From Humulus lupulus (lineage: Eukaryota; Streptophyta; Magnoliopsida; Rosales; Cannabaceae), in the NCBI RefSeq assembly GCF_963169125.1, contig NC_084796.1:86263888-86327887 (forward strand): DNA of 64,000 bases, in the 5' to 3' direction. A model generated the notes under the pieces. The model ran no database searches, had not been told where the DNA came from, and was given only the letters and a program-made list of their open reading frames with translations. Positions 30,411 to 41,959 of the stretch are shown piece after piece; position 1 is the first letter of the stretch; each line of letters starts with the position of its first letter. A program made the position numbers and the translations under genes.

Positions 30411-33206
30411 TTAGGAGGCAGGAGCACCCTCCTTAGCCTTCTCAGCATCCTCCTTAGCCTTCTCAGCATCCTCCTTAGCCTTCTCAGCATCCTCCCGAGC
30501 AGCTTCCTCTGCCTCTAGCCAAGCTTGCCATTTTGCCAGAAACTCATCCTCAAAAGAGCCTAAGAAGCTTGTGTCGAGATCGGCGTTGGTTGTCCAGATC
30601 CTGTACATGGCCATGTCGACTGCCTGATCCTTCCTCTGCTTAAACTCTTCGAGAAGACGAGCCTTTTCACCCTCTATTATCTCGAAGGTGGCATTTTTCT
30701 CCTCCTCGAGCTTGGTATTCAGCTTCTGAAGCTCCTCAACGCTGGAGCTCTTCTCTTTGAGCTCGGTTTTATACTTCTCGAGTTCAGCCTCCAGCTTTGA
30801 TTTTGCAGTCTATAACTCGTCAGTGAGCTTAAGTTGGAGATCCTTCGACTCCTGAGCATAGGACATGCTCGCATGAACCTCATTGTTTAGCTTGTAATTT
30901 AGCTGAGCAACTACAGCAAGAGCCTAACACACAAACAAATCAAGTTAGAACATACTCTAAGCAAAATTACAACAAATAATGAAGTGAGAGAGGTTACCGA
31001 GGAGATGAGCTCGGTACTCTTGTCATAAAGGAAATTGGATTCCCGAGTGTTTACTAAGAACTGCCACTGAAGAGCCCCAAGACTGCTGAAACTTTGGCCT
31101 ACCCAAGACAGGACGTTCGAGCCAAGAGTGGCTTCGTGAGTCCTGGAAACGTTGTTGATGACATATTCATCAGAATGAGTAGAAATCGACAACAGGCGCC
31201 CCTTAGTGATCGCTGGTTTCTTCGGAGCTGGGCCAAGCGTTGGAAGGATCTTGATAGCAGGACGCAAATGAAGAGCATCTGCTGTAGGAATGTCGACCTG
31301 GGGAGTGGGGTCTGCTACTGGGCTCGGAATAATAGGAGCTAGGGGAGGAGGAGTCACCTCGGTCCTTTTAGGGACCTTAGCAGGCCGACCAGACTTTTGC
31401 GAGGCTCTCAGGCGCTTGCTTTGCTTGGCCCCCTCACCACTGGCGAGCATATTCTCGAGGACGGAATCCATAGTACCTTAATGATCAAATAACATTAGAA
31501 AATGATCTCAAAATGCTAAAATTAGCGTAAAGTAGACAGTTAAAAGAACTAAAGACAAGTGACAAGGAACCTAACGAGATCTCTCCCTCGAGCTCGTACT
31601 CGGCGACCAAGTAATTCCCCTATCTTCAGAGGAGGCTGGGGGAGTTCCTTCCCTATACATGGAAGTTAACCTTGAAAGGTCCCTATAGTCGTTTGTCCCG
31701 TATTGGACGACTATTCCATCCCAAACCTCATTCAGACTGTACATTGTGTCATATTTCCCTAGCCAACTATCAAACCTATGGACCCTATCATCTACCCAAG
31801 ACCATACATAAAAGTTGTCCCTATCATCTGGGCATAAGATCAGGTTGTCGGGTTTATGCTTAAGTAGGGAAGGAGACAACAAGGCCGAGCTAAGAATGAC
31901 ATTACCTCTGTCACTCGAGCTCGAGGCCTCATCATTGGCTTCATTCCCTAAGCAAGGACTCCTGTGATAGCTAGCTGGGGATCGTGCTTTTGAGCTTCGC
32001 CTCGGAGGAAGTATGTTAGTTGGGAGTGGCACATACTCCTACTTGGTATACTTTCGATAGGCAGTATCATCTGTTGACTGATCCTGCTCCAGGAGACCAC
32101 AGGCTCGAAGCTTATCTTCATGAAGAAGATAAGACAGGGAGCGCCTATCGTATGGGAGCTGGAGCAAAGCCTCTTTATGCTCCTTCATTGCATCTGTGGG
32201 GGTAGAACGGTGATAATTGGCTGAAGAATCGAATACATTATGAGTAATTCGAGCCTAAGCAAAAGTCGAGCACGAAAAGAAAAAGGATCGTAAACTTACG
32301 GATTCGTCTGAATGAATAATATTTAGAGGGAGCCAGGCCGTCTGTCCAAAATAACGCCTGCTTGAAGTTAGGAGGATGGTTGGGCATGTCCTCGAAGATC
32401 TTCTTCTCCATAGGATAGCTCGAAAGGTAGTAGAAGCCATCTCCTCCCCGTGCTTGGAAGGGGTTTCTTTTCAAGCAAAAGAGATACAGAATCTCTCTTG
32501 GCGAAGGTCCTACCCACTTCAGCTCGTGGTATAGTGACCTCAGGGCTGACAAGACCCTATATGAGTTGGTCTGGAGTTGGAAGGGCGCGAGCCCAACAAA
32601 ATCCAGAAATTCCTTAAGGGAAATAAGGCCCCTGCCTTCATATGCTCGCGACTCCAAGCTGTGAGCTTCAGCTTATTGTCGGGACGACCATCTCTCCGGG
32701 TGTAACAACTTTGTTCATTGGAGGCCGGAGCTTGACACCTCAGGGAGCTGGACAATCCTAGGCCATGGCGAGCTAGGATGTTGGAGATTTTTCCCAATGA
32801 AGAAACCGAGCTCCAATAATGCTCGACCTCGAAAAATTCCCCCCTCGAAGAGGGAATGGCGGTCGATTATGATGTGGATGGATGATTTGTTGATTCTTCC
32901 ATTAGTGAGAATTTGAGGTCGCCTGGTTTGAAAGCGACTGTTACATTAAGCGTAGGGTCGAGAGGAATTTGTCTGGGCTCGGGGTTCGGGTCTGGATAGA
33001 TCGCGACCTGAAGTTTTTTCCTCTTTCTCTCTTCGACCTCGTATTTGGTGTCGAAAGTGAGCTCGAGTATCCTCTTGCTCACACTTCACTTCGTGCTCAT
33101 GAACCAACCGATGATTCCAAGTAAAGGGCGATTATGGGCTCAGAGTTGTCGGTGAATAAGGAATCGCGAGTACTGAACCCCACCATTTTTCCAAATTCTG
33201 CAACAT
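30411..33206 (-). pseudogene. B1 antisense gene, Transposase_28-type protein (broken)
   Basis: Coding exons inferred from conserved GT-AG sites: 33206-32300, 32220-31576, 31476-30999 and 30923-30411. Joins keep the frame, and the middle donor uses GTTAGG. Exon 1 starts MLQNLEKWWG and contains the conserved domain (KLTAWSREHMKAGALFPL, PFQLQTNSYRVLSALRSLYHELKW, ILYLFCLKRNP, GFYYLSSYP). Exon 2 has the LLQLPYDRRSLSYLLHEDKL stretch, exon 3 a Pro-rich segment and SWVGQSFSSLGALQWQFL, exon 4 a coiled coil with MAMYRIWTTNADLDTSF and an EDAEKAK repeat. Breaks are a TAA early in exon 1, a frameshift near 33060, and a TAG in the coiled coil. Function unknown. Confidence 0.82.
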
Positions 33207-33754
33207 CTAGCAAGAAAGAAAAAGGGTGAGGGCCAGGAACACAAGAAATTAAGGATAAAAATCAAGATGGTCTGAGCTCGAATGCTCGAAACCATGGAAT
33301 AAGCTCGATCAAATGAATGAGATCAGGCTCGGAAGAAACCTGAGCTATTGAAGGAGTCGAGCCCCAAGCGTGTATTTGACACAAAGGGGGGAAGGTGAAT
33401 TTATTTTTAAGAATCTCATATTTTCAGGGAAAAAGTTGGCGATTACACAAAAATGTGATATTTTTGGAAAATGTGCAATTTAAAAACCTTAATTCCATAC
33501 CCCTTTTCTTGGTTTACACGATATGTCATCCGAAATTCAAATGAAGAACTATATTTGCATCTTTCACGCAAAATCTGGGTTTGGAACCCTTAATATCAGA
33601 ATAATCTAAGAGCTACACAGTATCGGCTAGAATATTCTACTGTTAAACTAGTAAATGTGCTTACAGTATAATAACAATACACACATACACACAGAAATGG
33701 AAGAAGCAGAATATATATATATATATGCGTATGGGATGAAGAACAGATACTTAC
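33207..33754 (-). other. Leader intron of the B1 antisense gene
   Basis: GTAAGTATC donor and TTGCTAG acceptor directly before the ATG of the main frame. B2 (43228-43777) and C1 have the matching intron. It contains only AT-rich and microsatellite DNA (tata repeat near 33712). Confidence 0.6.
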
Positions 33755-33866
33755 ACAATAAAGCTTGTGGATACAAAGAGATCGTCGACTGAAGTGTTGG
33801 TAACAGGGAGGACCTCACCGAGTCAAATATATTGGAGGTAGACTGTTTCCGTGGTTTGGAAAACAT
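33755..33866 (-). other. B1 leader exon with conserved short frame
   Basis: The 112-nt stretch from ATG (MFSKPRKQS) to a GTAAGTATC donor is the same length in B1, B2 and C1. Splicing to the next exon puts it out of frame with the main protein, so it would act as an upstream ORF or an alternative N-terminus. A TATA box (TATAAATA, near 33968) lies about 100 bp upstream. Confidence 0.55.
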
Positions 33867-34229
33867 GCAAGAATAGGGCAAACTTTAGTTCTGTTTTATC
33901 TTCTTTTTTTTTCTCTGAAAACCCAAAGCGAGAAAGTAAAATGAGGAAGACGATGGGGATGTATTTATAGGCCTCAGGGAATGTCAAAGGTCGGGCTAAT
34001 TTGAGCCAATAACCAAATTTCGTATCTGATCCGACGGTCAGGTATAAATGAAATGATGGCGACATAAAGTTGGCAGACGAACGGACGTGCGCATGGTTCA
34101 AAAGGCACTCAAGTACTCTGATTAGTCAATCCCTAGCTGACACGTGTCCATACTCGAGTACAATTGATGGTACAGTTTCCAAGAAGGGCAGTTCAAAAGT
34201 TTCCTTCTCATAGAATTCGAACTGATACG

Positions 34230-34244
34230 TTTGAGGGGGCAAAA
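34230..34244 (+). other. Polypurine tract of B1
   Basis: TTTGAGGGGGCAAAA abuts the 3' LTR; B2 has the same tract reversed at 42739-42753. Confidence 0.88.
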
Positions 34245-35039
34245 TGTTATATCCAGATTTCAAGCATGAGATTGTGGTCCCGAAATCTAGGCTCGTTATG
34301 TGTAAGCTCGAAATAGACACGGTCGTCGTGTGTCCTTTCAGTTAATCCGTTTCTGTAAACAGCGACCTCGAAGGTGCGAAGGGTATGTAGCCTCGAAAAT
34401 GCTCCGAGCTCGCAAATAGCATGGTGTGACACTTGGATATATCCCTGAACCGTCTCTTGCCTTCCAGGCTCGAAATGTGTGAGTTTGAATGTGGCGACAT
34501 CGTCAATGTCTATTTGTTCCGAGCATAGGCAAAGTTAGGCGATGAGCTCGTGATCGACTGCTAGTCTCGAAGATTTGATGAATCTCGTACCTGAGTTAAT
34601 CAGTTATATGTGAACATATTTATTGTTGTACAATTCCAATGTTTAAGGGATATTATTTAATCTGTTATCCGATCCCACATTTTATGAGACGTTCTCGTGT
34701 ATGTAGGAAATAATGCATTAAATAACATTATATTAATTAATTCACAGAATATCTTCTCGAGATATGTGGGAATGAATTCTGCAACCTTCTCTATAAATAG
34801 AGAAGGAAGCTCCATTTGTAAGGGGCCGAAATACTATTTCAGGAGAGAAAACTCTGGGTAACTATTATCTAAAAAGTTTCCAGAAAACTCTCAAGTTCTA
34901 ATAACATAGACTCGTGGACTAGGCAGATTTAACTGCTGAACCACGTAAAAAACCTCTTGTGTTCATCTTTGTTCATTTCCTCCGATATTTTCTTGTTTAA
35001 TTGCTCTCCTATTTAAGTTGATGAAAAACGACGTCAACG
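34245..35039 (+). repeat. B1 3' LTR
   Basis: Begins TGTTATATC and ends GTCAACG, where other B LTRs end CAACA, so the terminal A has changed to G. The TATA box is at 34792-34799. Its promoter points right, towards the LRR gene about 2.1 kb away. Confidence 0.94.
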
Positions 35040-35044
35040 GTATT

Positions 35045-35944
35045 CAATCTCTCTCTCTATATATGAATATATGTGTATATATACAAAATGTATATCTAAA
35101 ATCGTTAGTTTGTGTATATCCTATTAGTATTCTTTCCAAGTGTGCCAACATTTCCTTAAGTGTTTGTATATCATAATTTATTTAGCTTCATGACTTGGCT
35201 CTCAAAAGAGTAGTAATCAATTATTACAGTTTCAAGATAAAAAATCTCTTTATATATACATAAATATATGTGTATATATACAGAGATTGTACGTGTGTTA
35301 ATTTTCTTTTCAAATGCTATTATATATTCTATTAATTTCTTGAATGGATAAATAAATAAATAATTGATTAATTAGATACTTTTAATACAATTTTACTATT
35401 AGAGTATAATTTAAAAAAAATAGAGGAATTACAAAAGCTATAAATTTCTCACTCACATTATATAAATTATAAAATTAATCAAACAAATATAGAATTACGT
35501 TAATTATATATAGTTGAATTACAAAATGTATAAATTCAAATTATAATATTTATCAAACAAATATAAAATTACCTTAAATATATATTTAAATTTATTATAA
35601 ACAATTACTTGAAGGTGTGTATATTTTCTAATATATTTATATGATGTGACACTTTAAAATTGCTCCAAGGTAACCTTTCTAATATTTTTTTTTAATTTGA
35701 ATTCAATTTTGATTAGATATTTGATTACGACAATTGTTTAATTAAATTATAAATATAAATAACCGTTAACTTTTCTCATTTTTTATTTTACTTTTCTAAT
35801 TTATGGCTATTAATTAATTAAGGAAAAAGCTCTATCTATTTTCTCATTTTTATTTTAATAATAATAATAATAATAGATGCCAATTAAAAATATCTATATA
35901 TAATAATAAATAAATAAATAAATAATCTATCTATTTGTATATTT
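35045..35944. other. AT-rich intergenic DNA
   Basis: It includes a diverged local duplication: the left flank of B1 (9241-9305) plus 35045-35090 resembles 35186-35290 (cttcatg...taatcaat...tttcaag...atatgtgtatatataca). Otherwise AT-rich with simple repeats (ataata near 35865, aataaata near 35905). No gene. Confidence 0.65.
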
Positions 35945-36640
35945 AACTTTTTGACAAAGCACGAGATCCAAATGTTAATTTTTAACAATAAAAGATCCAA
36001 ATGGGTAATTAACCTTTTGACAAAATACAAGGTCCACAAGTTGATTTTAAAAAATAAATGGTCCAAACGGGTAATCGGTTAAAATACAAAGTTCAAAATT
36101 ATGTGAACTTTTATAAAAAACATAAATTATATAGATAATTATATATATTTATATAATTTAATTTTTATAAAGAATTTTTAACATTTTGAATAAATACATG
36201 GTCCAAAGGTTAAATTTAAAAAATAAATAGTCAAAACGAGTAATCAGCCAAAATATAGTGTTCAAATAACCGATCTATCTATTTCTATTTTTAACATTTT
36301 GACAAAAGTTGAGGTCCACAAGTTAATTTCTAAAAGTAAAGGTTCCAACGGATAATCGACTAAAATACAACTCTTACAGAAAGCATAAGTTATATATGAT
36401 TTAATTTTGATAAAGAATTTTGAACATTTTGAATAAATACATGGTCAAAAAGTTAATTTTTAAAATAAAGGGTCAAAACAGGTAATCAGCCAAAATATAA
36501 TGTTCAAATAATCGATTTATCCATTCCTATATTTAACCTTTCAACAAAACACGATGTCTAAAAATTAATATTTAAAAATAAATAGTTCAAACGGATAATC
36601 GACCAAAATAAGTCTTATACAAAACATACATTTTCTTATG
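35945..36640. repeat. Degenerate repeat of 75-90 bp, six copies
   Basis: A phrase of the form ttttgacaaaatacaaggtcca...taaaaataaa...ggtccaaacgggtaatcg recurs near 35948, 36015, 36184, 36297, 36427 and 36538 with varied spacing. The units alternate between 'tgacaaa' and 'tgaataaatacatggtc' forms. No coding frame. Confidence 0.7.
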
Positions 36641-37132
36641 CATAATTTAGACTTTTTATAAATAAAAAGCACGCTACAATCTTTCAAAAAATATTTTAAA
36701 ATATGCATATATTTTTTTAGATAGCTATGTTTTCTAGTTTTTGTATATTTTCAATAAACAATGGGCAAATATATAATTTACACATATCTTGGCTAAATTT
36801 GTCCCAAATTATACACCAACCATCCACTGGAGATGGTCTAGGCTAAGCATCAGCCTAAGAAGAAGAATAAGAAGAGGAGAAAGAAAACGCGGTTTTCTGG
36901 TTTTACAATACCCATACAATAAAATACAATACCCAAAGTCACAACGCTCTCTGACTCTCATTATCATCCTTGACTTTGACTCTTTCTTCGCCATTGCTAG
37001 TCCAACTCATCCACCCTCATCTTCTTCCTCTCAAATTCCCTAACCACAAACACCTCCATTCACCTCTCTCTCTCTCTCTCTTTTGTCTTAAGTAACCTCT
37101 TTGGTGGAAATCATTTTCGCTCTGGGCCCGAA
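36641..37132 (+). promoter_or_regulatory. Upstream region and 5' UTR of the LRR gene
   Basis: The sequence becomes less AT-rich after 36790. A CT microsatellite (about 37065-37083), common in plant 5' UTRs, precedes the ATG by some 50 bp. I could not fix a TATA box or transcription start. An ORF at 36789-37043 in this leader has no recognisable content. Confidence 0.45.
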
Positions 37133-40100
37133 ATGGGTTGCTATTCCAGCAAAAACGCAGACTCGAAAGCGAGTAGGCTCAATCGATGGCGATCCACTGG
37201 TATTGTCGCTCTGCGTGACTCCAAATTGAAGGTAATTTGGTCTTTCGTTTTCATGTTTGAATAAAATATGTATTGAGTTTTGCTGTGTTTGTTTTTTATG
37301 GGTTTTTTTGTACTTGGTTAGATTATGAGAGGTTGAGTTTGAGTTTTGGTTTGAACTGGGTTTCGATTGAATTGTGGGGGGAAAATGGTTCTTTAGTTAT
37401 TTATGGGAGGTAGGTATAGTGATCAGGATTTTTAATGTAGAAAAAGGGTTTTTTTTTTAAGAAATAGTATTTAAAGAAGTCAAAATAGAATTAAGTTTCC
37501 GTGATATCGGTTGTCGATGCCATAAAGTTCACAGTTCTACAGAACATTTAATGTAAACTTTTGGTATTGTTGTTGTTTATAGTTTGTTTTCTATTACTCT
37601 TTCAAGTGTTGAATTTTTCAAGCTTAAATGCAGATTTTAAGTCGACTAAAAATTTAAGTTGCAGTGATGTTGGCTCTCTACTTCTCTTGCTCTTGAGATT
37701 GTTCAGTTCCATCATTTTCACTGTTGACTTGCTTGTCTCTCTTGGTTTAGACATAGGAACTATAATACTAAATGAACAATATGGCTTATGCTTATAGAAA
37801 ATTGAGTATTGTTGTACAACAAATATTGTGATAAAAACATTATTTATTTAATTATTTTTTTACTGTTTTCAAGTAATTAGACCGTTATTAAATTTTCATG
37901 ACACCCAAACTGTGAATTTACCACAATTGGATGAAAGTGTTTTTTTGTGAAAAATTAGACATGGCATCTGTCATTCCACATCGCTACTAAACGGTATATA
38001 ATTAATTAATACATTAATAAACACCATACATTGGTTACACAAGTATAGTGTATTTAAAAGAGAACAAAATGGAATAAGTAAATGTACTGTATGCTTAATA
38101 ATACAGATGAAATATCCATACTTTTTCGTGTTTATTCATTTTCTCATGAACATGTATAGAGTACACGTTTAGATAAAGAGGAAAAACTTATCACAAAGCT
38201 GAGCTTCCCTAGTATATGCTGTGAAGAAACTATAAACTCTAATATTTTCACAGATACCAGAATCTACAAAACTTCTGACAAGATGCTTTGGCGTTTCTGT
38301 TTTTTTTTTAATTATTATGTACTTATTTATTTTCCCTTTATTGTGAAATAGACATTGCCAGAAGAAGTCCTCAATTTGGAAAGATCTGTACGAACTCTTG
38401 ATTTAACGCACAACAAGATAGGTGCGCTCATATGTCCTAAAAGTGATGAACCTATGAATTACGTTTGGAAAAACAACTTTTCTAAGCTTGGCCCTCATTC
38501 CTTATTGTGATTTATCCCAAATAGTAATGAGAAAATTTTATATATAAAAAAAGTGGTTACTAAAGTAATCTTGATTGTTATCCTAAATATAAGGAGATTG
38601 AATGACCTTTGTTTATATATATATATGTATATTCTGTATGCAGTTGACATTCCCTTGGATATTTGCAAACTAATAAACATGCAGCGACTGGTAAGTTTTT
38701 AAGTTGAGTTAGTTATGATTATTGTCCCCTATTTTGCATTATTTTCTATGGAACTGAAGTAAATTTCCAAGGTTTAAATTTAGCTCACAGCTAACCAAAG
38801 TAATTAGTGAGAAGGTAATTATACAATAATGTGTCCAAGAATCCTATCTTGCTGTTTTTGAGGAAATAGATCGATGCATTTAGGTGACAACATATTGCCA
38901 TTGGTCTTCTACACATTATGTGCACTTGTCCGTTTAAGTTCTTTCATTAGTCGTATTTTCATATCCTGATTAAATTAATATGCACTGCTCATCTTTGTCT
39001 GAATACTCAATCATTTAGTGCTATCTCTCACATCGAATTAGTGATTACTAATAATATGTGCTGCTATTTTTGTTTCGACACTGGACCATTCTACTTGTTG
39101 TTTTTATCCCTTTAAATTCTTTCTAACTCATTAAGCTAGAGATTGAACTTCTGCTTCGCTGTTCACTTTTTCAGGTTTTAGCTGATAATCTTATTCAGTG
39201 TCTACCAATAAATTTGGGGAAACTACAGTCTTTAAAAGTTATGACACTTGATGGAAATCGAATTTCTTCCTTGCCTGATGAATGTAATTCTCTTCTCTAA
39301 ATATGTAAGAAGATCTTTAAATAGATGGAGTTTTTTCCTTTGATGCTCCTGTCTGCTAACCTATGGGATTTTGTTTCTTGCAAAGTGATTCATGGGTTTT
39401 TAATTATACACAAATATAATCTGCTGTGTTCAGTTGGGCAGCTAGTGAGGCTTGAAAGGCTGTCCATATCAAGGAACTCCTTAGAATGTTTGCCTGAAAC
39501 TATTGGCAGCTTGCGAAATGTAAGTGCTTTTTTCACAACTTTAGCTTCTGAATAGTGATTATGCTTATTTGTTTCATTGTTTATGTGACAAGTCTTGCTG
39601 TAATTATATGTCTGAGCAAGTTTCATCATACCCAATGTAATTGTGGAATTGATCCCATGAAAATTAGGACCCATTGGATTTCTTCTTTTTAAAAGTATTG
39701 GGTAAAGGGGTAAATTTTAGGCGAGGCCTATCTGGTGCTTGTACAAGACCAACCAAATAAGGGTGGGGTATTGGTTTTTTGCTGTCTAAAGTGTTGGATT
39801 TTCTAGTTATTATTGTGTATTGATGTGAATTCTTTCGTCCGACATTACGATGTTTCTCTTTTTGTTTTCTTTACATACTGTAACTGGTACCAGGGTTTCA
39901 TTTTCCTTAAGGGGGTAGATTTTGTATATTTAAATTTAAGTAGAAGGGTTGGAGATAGGGTTTGCATTTTAGATGATTTAGTAGGTGTGATAGGGTTAAA
40001 TTGTGACTTTGACACCTGTTGATCTGATGCGGCTTTAAACTAAACAGAATATGCATGCATGAAAATTTTAGTTTCATCATAATAAAGTTTTCATGTGGGA

Positions 40101-41434
40101 CCACGTTTCATCCATTATTTTGAAAATCTAAGATTTATTCCTTTTTCTTTCAAATGCAGTTGCAACTTTTAGATGTCTCAAATAACAAGTTAAAGTCTCT
40201 TCCGGAATCAATTGGGAGCTGCTTTTCTTTGGAAGAACTACAAGCAAATGGTAAACTTCTATTTTGAATGTTTATTAAATTACTATGGTCCAAATTTATG
40301 CAGAATTTCTGCATTGTCAAGCTCATACTTGTGTAGACATTTTAGATGTGAAATAACAGAACCTGGTTAATGATTAGTCCACTTACAGATTCATCATCTT
40401 GAATGACTTTCCAGATAACCTTATTGAAGATCTTCCTGATTCTATCTGCAATCTCACCCACTTAAAGTCACTTTCCTTGAACAATAATAATGTGAAGCAG
40501 GTATGTACTTCTGGAATTCCAATCCCCCTTTAGTTTATTTCATATGGATGTTATATATTGTCTGCTAGAGAAAGACTGGGTTTCCATTTGAATTTTGTCC
40601 TTCCCCTCCCTGTCATTGCCAGACTAGAGGCTCTTGTTTAAATCAATGTGAACGTATGATGGTTAAATAGAGGCATGACTACCAAAAGGCAAAGAAAAAT
40701 GGGTTTGCTCTATGATATATTCAAAGTTGACACAATGCAAAAGATATTTATATTCATATAAAATGGCTTTGCTCTATGATATATTTTGACTGCTAGAGAA
40801 AGACTTTGGGTTTCCATTTGTTTTTTGTCCCTTCTCCTCCCTGTCATTGCCAGACTAGTGGGTCTTCATTGTGTAAATCAATGTGAACTTATGATGGCTA
40901 GCAAAGAAAAATGGCTTTGCTCTATGATATATTCAAAGCTGACACAATGCAAAAGATATTCATATTTTTTTTTATTTATTAGTTGTTGGTTTTTTGGTGC
41001 CTTACCGACTGTTGAGAATACCGACATGATCCCATTTATTGCTGAGTCAACTTGATCTTTAAAAATTTCTAGCCATTTTGTATGGCTGGATATGTCTTGT
41101 TTTAATATTGTAATACTAACTGAACAGATACCAACAAATATATTGGAAGACTGTAAAGCACTGCAGAATCTCTCCCTTCATGGCAACCCTATTTCAATGG
41201 ATCAGTTTCAGCAGGTATGCCATGCAAAATTCAGTGATGTTAGCTTCATCTTGTCTGAAAAAACTTAGGTTCAATAATAGATACTCTTGTATTGTACCAA
41301 AATCTTACTTCAAATTATTCCAGATGGAAGGATTCCAAGAGTTTGAAGCTAGGAGGAGGAAGAAGTTTGACAAGCAAATTGATTCAAATGTGATGATAAG
41401 CTCCAAAGGGCTTGATGAGGGTGTCGATCTTTGA
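37133..41434 (+). CDS. Leucine-rich-repeat protein with N-terminal acylation motif, nine exons
   Basis: Exons 37133-37231, 38352-38421, 38644-38690, 39175-39283, 39434-39519, 40160-40250, 40415-40500, 41128-41214 and 41324-41434 join to 786 nt, 261 residues, with no break; all introns are GT-AG. The N-terminus MGCYSSK fits myristoylation of Gly2 and palmitoylation of Cys3, predicting membrane attachment. A conserved RWRSTGIVALRDSKLK segment is followed by eight LRRs of the LxxLPxxIxxLxxL type (residues about 45-225: LDLTHNKI, LADNLI, LDGNRI, SISRNSL, DVSNNKL, QANDNLI, LNNNNV, LHGNPI). A basic tail (EARRRKKFDKQIDSN) ends in VDL. From memory it is the orthologue of Arabidopsis AT5G07910-like LRR proteins, which are of similar length. 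Partner and function unknown. Retroelements bracket it on both sides. Confidence 0.95.
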
Positions 41435-41800
41435 GAGTTACTCCTTCAAATTACTGTAAGTTCCGGATAATCGATTCAATAGCATTAATTTTTAATTTCA
41501 AACACAGGCAGCAGTTTTACAAGGATTCATATTAGATCTTTACAAGTTTGTTCTGTTCAATAGCTTGGTTTGTATCCTCTGCTAATTAACTTATATTGTC
41601 TGAACAGATCGAACAACAGATGTTGAACAGTCCATAGCTATCTAAAATGCCAGAAAGCAGTATTACTTATTCTGTTGATTCAGATGAACTTTTGATGTAA
41701 TTTGGAAGAGAGAACATTGTTATACATGGTTCCTTGTTATATGATAAATTCCATTGCATTGTACATGTCCAAATAAGCTGTATATTAAAAAAATATTAAA
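41435..41800 (+). other. 3' UTR of the LRR gene with a probable intron
   Basis: GTAAGT at 41456 and TGAACAG ending at 41607 would remove 152 bp, 22 bases after the stop. An intron so close to the stop would not by itself mark the transcript for decay. The poly(A) site is not certain; AT-rich sequence near 41740-41800 is likely. Confidence 0.5.
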
Positions 41801-41954
41801 AACTGATTGAGATTTATTCAGTGATGCTATTTTTAAATGGTTATGTACACAGAACACTGAGTGTATAATAGTCAACTTTCTCCTAGTTTGATTCTACTTT
41901 TGGTTTGGTGGAATGAAATTGGAATGGTAATAGGATTGAGAATGAAATGGAATA

Positions 41955-41959
41955 GAATT
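41955..41959. repeat. Target-site duplication of B2, left copy
   Basis: GAATT, repeated at 54778-54782. Confidence 0.93.

Larger units (their letters stand above)
9306..35039 (+). mobile_element. Element B1: Tat-type retrotransposon, split by A2
   Basis: This is a complete element by its ends: 5' LTR 9306-10097, 3' LTR 34245-35039, and TSD GTATT at 9301-9305 and 35040-35044. Removing A2 and one TSD copy leaves about 12.6 kb. The order is LTR, primer-binding site, gag, pol, 66-bp repeat, antisense gene, PPT, LTR. It matches B2 (41960-54777) in inverted orientation. Coding regions carry many stops and a deletion of the Gag zinc knuckle, so it is not autonomous. Confidence 0.95.

Noticed and set aside
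30411..33206. Antisense genes as cut-and-paste DNA transposases
   Set aside because: The family name suggests it, but I see no DDE/D triad, terminal inverted repeats or separate TSDs around them.
34245..35039. B1 as two unrelated LTR fragments
   Set aside because: The matching TSD GTATT, the LTR pair of 792 and 795 bp and the B2 comparison show one element interrupted by A2.
37561..37797. 78-codon ORF in LRR intron 1
   Set aside because: Hydrophobic Leu/Phe/Ser composition typical of T-rich intron sequence; splice sites and the LRR frame explain the region.
40786..41055. 89-codon ORF in LRR intron 7
   Set aside because: The region is a local duplication within the intron (the ctagagaaagact...gtcattgccagacta block occurs twice, near 40565 and 40795); no coding features.
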